A DNA stretch of 7,175 bases. Source: Bacillota bacterium. Its GTDB lineage: Bacteria > Bacillota > Sulfobacillia > Sulfobacillales > Sulfobacillaceae. Location of the stretch: the NCBI GenBank assembly GCA_023488565.1, contig JAMDDZ010000149.1, positions 2,027 through 9,201 on the forward strand, given 5' to 3'. The position numbers and the translations under genes were made by a program. The number at the start of each line of letters is the position of its first letter. Within the stretch, counting starts at the first letter, position 1. The notes beneath the pieces are model-generated. The model saw only the letters and a program-made list of their open reading frames with translations. It did not search any database and was not told the DNA's origin. Positions 5,225 to 7,175 of this stretch are shown here, in pieces.

Positions 5225-5244
5225 CCACCCGTTTGAACGGGTGG
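5225..5244 (+). repeat. right-end subterminal palindrome of the IS
   Basis: CCACCCGTT and AACGGGTGG form a perfect 9-bp stem around TG. Subterminal hairpins of this kind are bound by TnpA in IS200/IS605 elements, with the cleavage site a few nucleotides beyond. It lies within 10 bp of the point where integrase sequence resumes. Confidence 0.75.
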
Positions 5245-5251
5245 TGTCGTG

Positions 5252-5941
5252 ACTAGCCATGATGTGACCTAAATCATGGCGATGTAACGTACTCGGTAGT
5301 CCCGCTCGCTGAACGAGTCGCTTAAAGTAATCGTAGACGTGACCCCCAGCAAACCACGTACCACGACGCGTCGTAAACACCCAGCCGCCTTCGTGCCAGT
5401 TGGAGCCCGCCGCCAGTCGTTCAAGCTTTTGCTGATGCCGGTGCTTCGACAAAATATCGAGCAAATAGTCTGAGAGTGCTACTATCCGGCGGCCAGCCGA
5501 GGTTTTGGGCGGATTAGCCGTCCGCTTCGCGCCGTAGCCCGATAATGTACGTTGAATTGTCACCCCCCGGCGACCCCAGTCGATGTCATCCCATTTGAGC
5601 GCTAAGGCTTCCCCTCTCCGACACCCTGTCAGGGCTAGAAATATCCACAAAGCAAATAGCCGATCCGATTCCGCTGCCTTCAATAAATCCTGTGCTTGCT
5701 TCATTGATGGAATCTGGAGTTCGCGACGGAGCACTTTGGGGGCTTTGGTTCCACGAGTGGGGTCTTTAGCCACTAAGTCCCACGCCACTGCATCTTGCAA
5801 AGCTCCGTGTATTATGACCCTCACGTGGCGAACTGTAGCAGCTGCTCGCCCCTCATTCAACAACGTGGTATACACGTTTTGAATATCCAATGGTGTTAAC
5901 GACTTGAGCTTGCATGTCCCAATCAGACGATGGACATGGGC
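5252..5941 (-). pseudogene. tyrosine recombinase (integrase), catalytic-domain fragment
   Basis: Minus-strand frame starting HVHRLIGTCKLKSLTPLDIQ: end of the core-binding domain, then a phage-integrase catalytic domain. Box I is LALTGCRRGEALALKWDDID, with the catalytic Arg in TGCRRGE; the beta-hairpin lysine is in PPKTSAGRRIVALSD; box II reads LHRHDLGHIMAS, where the family has HDLRH, so the second catalytic Arg (codon 5267-5269, GGT) is Gly. Just after this the IS200/IS605 right end begins and the translation runs into IS sequence (HDTTRSNG…), stopping near 5198. The C-terminal His/Trp and nucleophilic Tyr are absent. Joined in frame-shifted form to the N-terminal fragment upstream. The enzyme is dead: such proteins normally integrate or excise plasmids, phages or ICEs. 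Confidence 0.85.
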
Positions 5942-5944
5942 TTA

Positions 5945-6247
5945 AGTCGACTTCATAACGTGCAATAGATGATTGACGTAGAGCCCGTTGGGCGATCATC
6001 TGTGGGAACCATCGTTTTAAATAGTCGCCCACTGTCTCCTCGCTGGGTGGTTTGCGGTTCGGATCATCCCGATACTGGGCCGCTTCCTTCTCTCCCCAGT
6101 TCTTGGCCTCTTTTTTAGTGTCGAAGGTTTGCGTCAATTCGTGACGCTTGCCGGTATCGGGATCATACCGCACGACCCGCCCTTTCCAGCGGCCAGAGTC
6201 CAGCTTCCGGGGTTCGACGGCGTAGGGTCTTTCGGTCGGTTTGGCAT
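5945..6247 (-). pseudogene. tyrosine recombinase (integrase), N-terminal fragment
   Basis: The frame RKLDSGRWKGRVVRYDPDTG, KRHELTQTFDTKKEAKNWGE, KEAAQYRD is the AP2-like arm-binding domain. TVGDYLKRWFPQMIAQRALR, QSSIARYEVDL is the start of the SAM-like core-binding domain. After YEVDL the frame must shift near 5935-5943 to continue as HVHRLIGTCKLK. The likely start is ATG 6245-6247, 3 nt after the stop of the coiled-coil gene, with GGAGAAGG 9 nt upstream. That ATG reads MPNRPKDPTPSNPGSWTLA in a different frame from the arm domain, so a second indel around 6195-6225 is probable. The alternative is a start at the GTG 6176-6178, which would cut away the conserved GRWKGRV part. The close spacing suggests the integrase was once translationally coupled to the coiled-coil gene. 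Confidence 0.75.
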
Positions 6248-6250
6248 CGC

Positions 6251-6562
6251 TCAGGGCCTTCTCCGCTCAAGGCGTGTGATACGTTCCTCGTGGTCGTCGA
6301 GGACGCGGCCCAGTTGGTCGCGAACGGTGGTGACGCCTTCGGCCACCAGTTGGACCTCGTGCCGCACATCTTCAATCAGGACGCGGGTCTCCCTGACCCG
6401 TTGGTCTACGGTGTCAATCCGCTGGTTTGTCTTGTCATTCAACCGCTCAGCATGCTGCCGAGACTCGGCAATTTGCTGAGTAAGGTCCTCACGCAGACCC
6501 TCCATTTGCTGAGTGAATTCGTAGCGCATGCCCTCCAAATAGGCTTTGAGTTCGGGGTCCAT
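6251..6562 (-). CDS. coiled-coil protein of unknown function, upstream of the integrase
   Basis: The 103-residue protein is almost entirely helical and charged, with heptad spacing of hydrophobic residues: MDPELKAYLEGMRYEFTQQM (1-20), LREDLTQQIAES (23-34), then IDTVDQRVRETRVLIEDVRH (49-68), EVQLVAEGVTTVRDQLGRVL (69-88) and HEERITRLERRRP. The segment VLIEDVRHEVQLVAEGV resembles a common bacterial small coiled-coil protein whose role is not known to me. There is no signal or membrane segment. AAGGAG at 6570-6575 lies 7 nt before ATG at 6562, so the start is secure. It ends 3 nt before the probable integrase start and supplies that gene's ribosome binding site. It may be a partner or regulator of the recombinase or unrelated cargo. 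The reading frame is intact, in contrast to the integrase. Confidence 0.75.
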   Translation of the reverse strand: MDPELKAYLEGMRYEFTQQMEGLREDLTQQIAESRQHAERLNDKTNQRIDTVDQRVRETRVLIEDVRHEVQLVAEGVTTVRDQLGRVLDDHEERITRLERRRP

Positions 6563-7175
6563 GACGGCGCTCCTTATCTGGGATTCTTCCTGGATTCATT
6601 CGCCAGACAACCGGTAAGTTCCTGCCCCAAGCGGGATGAAACGAAAATTTCGTGGGTCAGACGCGAAATAGAGGGCACTACAGGGAAGAAAGGGCGACCG
6701 CTACTGACCGGTGCCGACAGCAGACATTTTTGACGCCGTACCATGCTTTCGGTCTGCCGGAATCGGGAGAGCTGTTCCCGTCACTGCCGGCGTCCCAGTC
6801 ATAAGTAGGTCACCCGGATCTGCCATAGGCCTGATTTTAAAATGTAGGGGCCCGTACCCCAAATGATATCTTTGTGGGTACACATGACAGGGAAAGAATG
6901 ATAACGCCAGCATGCGGGTTTTAGCCCCGCCGACGGGACCCCATTTTTGGGTACACCCGTTTGCGGGAGCTTGTCCTAGTCTTCGTAGATTTTGCTCTCG
7001 TAGCTTTACGTCGTTTTTTGTCCAGTTTCTTAAAAACCTATCCAAGGGGTATGAGATCCATCACCCTGGAGTCCTCTGTAGCGAAATTTTATGGTCACGA
7101 TTTTTGGAGGAATTCGAGGGGACGACCGATGACATCCCCATCGATGGCTGCTGACAGTCATTAGAGTTCTATGGC
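6563..7175. other. 613 bp without a recognisable gene
   Basis: Several frames are open on both strands, but none has a convincing start with a ribosome binding site, and codon patterns are mixed. Between about 6960 and 7140 two plus-strand frames look mildly protein-like (RELVLVFVDFALVALRRFLS in one, YEIHHPGVLCSEILWSRFLE in the other), which could be relics of a lost gene; I do not recognise them. ACGAAAATTTCGT at 6641-6653 is a short near-perfect palindrome 80 bp upstream of the coiled-coil gene and could be an operator. The structured segment is entered separately. Confidence 0.5.
6851..6960. repeat. structured segment with repeated TGGGTAC motifs and hairpins
   Basis: TGGGTACAC occurs at 6875-6883 and 6948-6956, and a related inverted copy GTACCCCAAATG lies at 6854-6865. 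GCGGG (6914-6918) pairs with CCCGC (6926-6930). Directly after it, ACGGGACCC (6933-6941) pairs with GGGT (6949-6952) and CCCGT (6956-6960) around a small bulge. It could be an end of an unrecognised mobile element or a structured RNA; nothing known to me matches. Confidence 0.45.

Larger units (their letters stand above)
4850..5252 (+). mobile_element. IS200/IS605-type insertion sequence, left end deleted
   Basis: The element consists of a 5'-truncated Y1 transposase gene (to 5136), a set of small hairpins (5137-5214) and a right-end palindrome (5225-5244). It is inserted in the integrase gene: the minus-strand integrase frame holds good similarity down to about 5252 and is then replaced by IS sequence. 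No tnpB is present. The left end, with its subterminal hairpin, and the first part of tnpA are gone, so it cannot move by itself. The tip at the right is placed at about 5245-5255. Confidence 0.75.

Noticed and set aside
5137..5250. Possible guide RNA of a TnpB-type nuclease at the IS right end
   Set aside because: There is no tnpB gene in the window, so a guide RNA role cannot be supported; the hairpins fit a TnpA-only element.
6701..7045. 114-codon minus-strand open frame
   Set aside because: It runs through the hairpin segment, has no ribosome binding site, and its composition changes several times along its length.

Overview
The window looks like an accessory, heavily rearranged stretch of a bacterial chromosome of mixed base composition. 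An acidophilic or thermophilic Gram-positive such as a Sulfobacillus relative is my guess, based on the flavour of the DsrE, CDF-like and integrase proteins and on strong AGGAGG-type ribosome binding sites. That assignment is inference, not something the sequence proves. No rRNA, tRNA or CRISPR array was seen.

Layout. 1-382: a possible relic reading frame at the left edge, then a perfect 19-bp AT-rich inverted repeat and a short palindrome in front of an intact DsrE-like gene (383-715, +). 757-1055: a probable frameshifted relic gene (-). 1172-1966: an intact alpha/beta hydrolase (-) with a good promoter at 2041-2069. 2228-3257 reads as one minus-strand unit: promoter and operator, Phd/YefM antitoxin, RelE/ParE toxin, then two decayed small reading frames ending at a strong intrinsic terminator (2228-2252). 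3304-3363: three 20-bp-period repeats typical of an IS21-type end, with no transposase nearby. 3561-4193: a CDF-like metal transporter without a cytoplasmic domain (+), followed by a small three-helix membrane protein (4315-4536, +). 4537-4801 holds nothing I recognise apart from a short TCATG-rich hairpin near 4722-4738.

4802-6562 is the remains of an integrated element. A coiled-coil protein gene (6251-6562, -) lies directly before a tyrosine recombinase gene that has decayed in several ways: one clear frameshift, a probable second one, a catalytic Arg changed to Gly, and its C-terminus cut off by an IS200/IS605-type insertion running in the opposite direction (4850-5252). That insertion has itself lost its left end and the first part of tnpA. 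Its right end is well preserved, with a row of small hairpins. A candidate last piece of the integrase lies on the far side of the IS (4802-4849). 6563-7175 has no recognisable gene but carries a structured segment at 6851-6960.

The genes that look functional are the DsrE-like protein, the hydrolase, the toxin-antitoxin pair, the transporter with its small membrane partner, and the coiled-coil protein. The rest records repeated insertion and decay. I see no convincing new multi-gene system. The most interesting points are the transporter's unusual metal-site residues, the regulatory architecture, and the order of events in the integrase/IS wreck.
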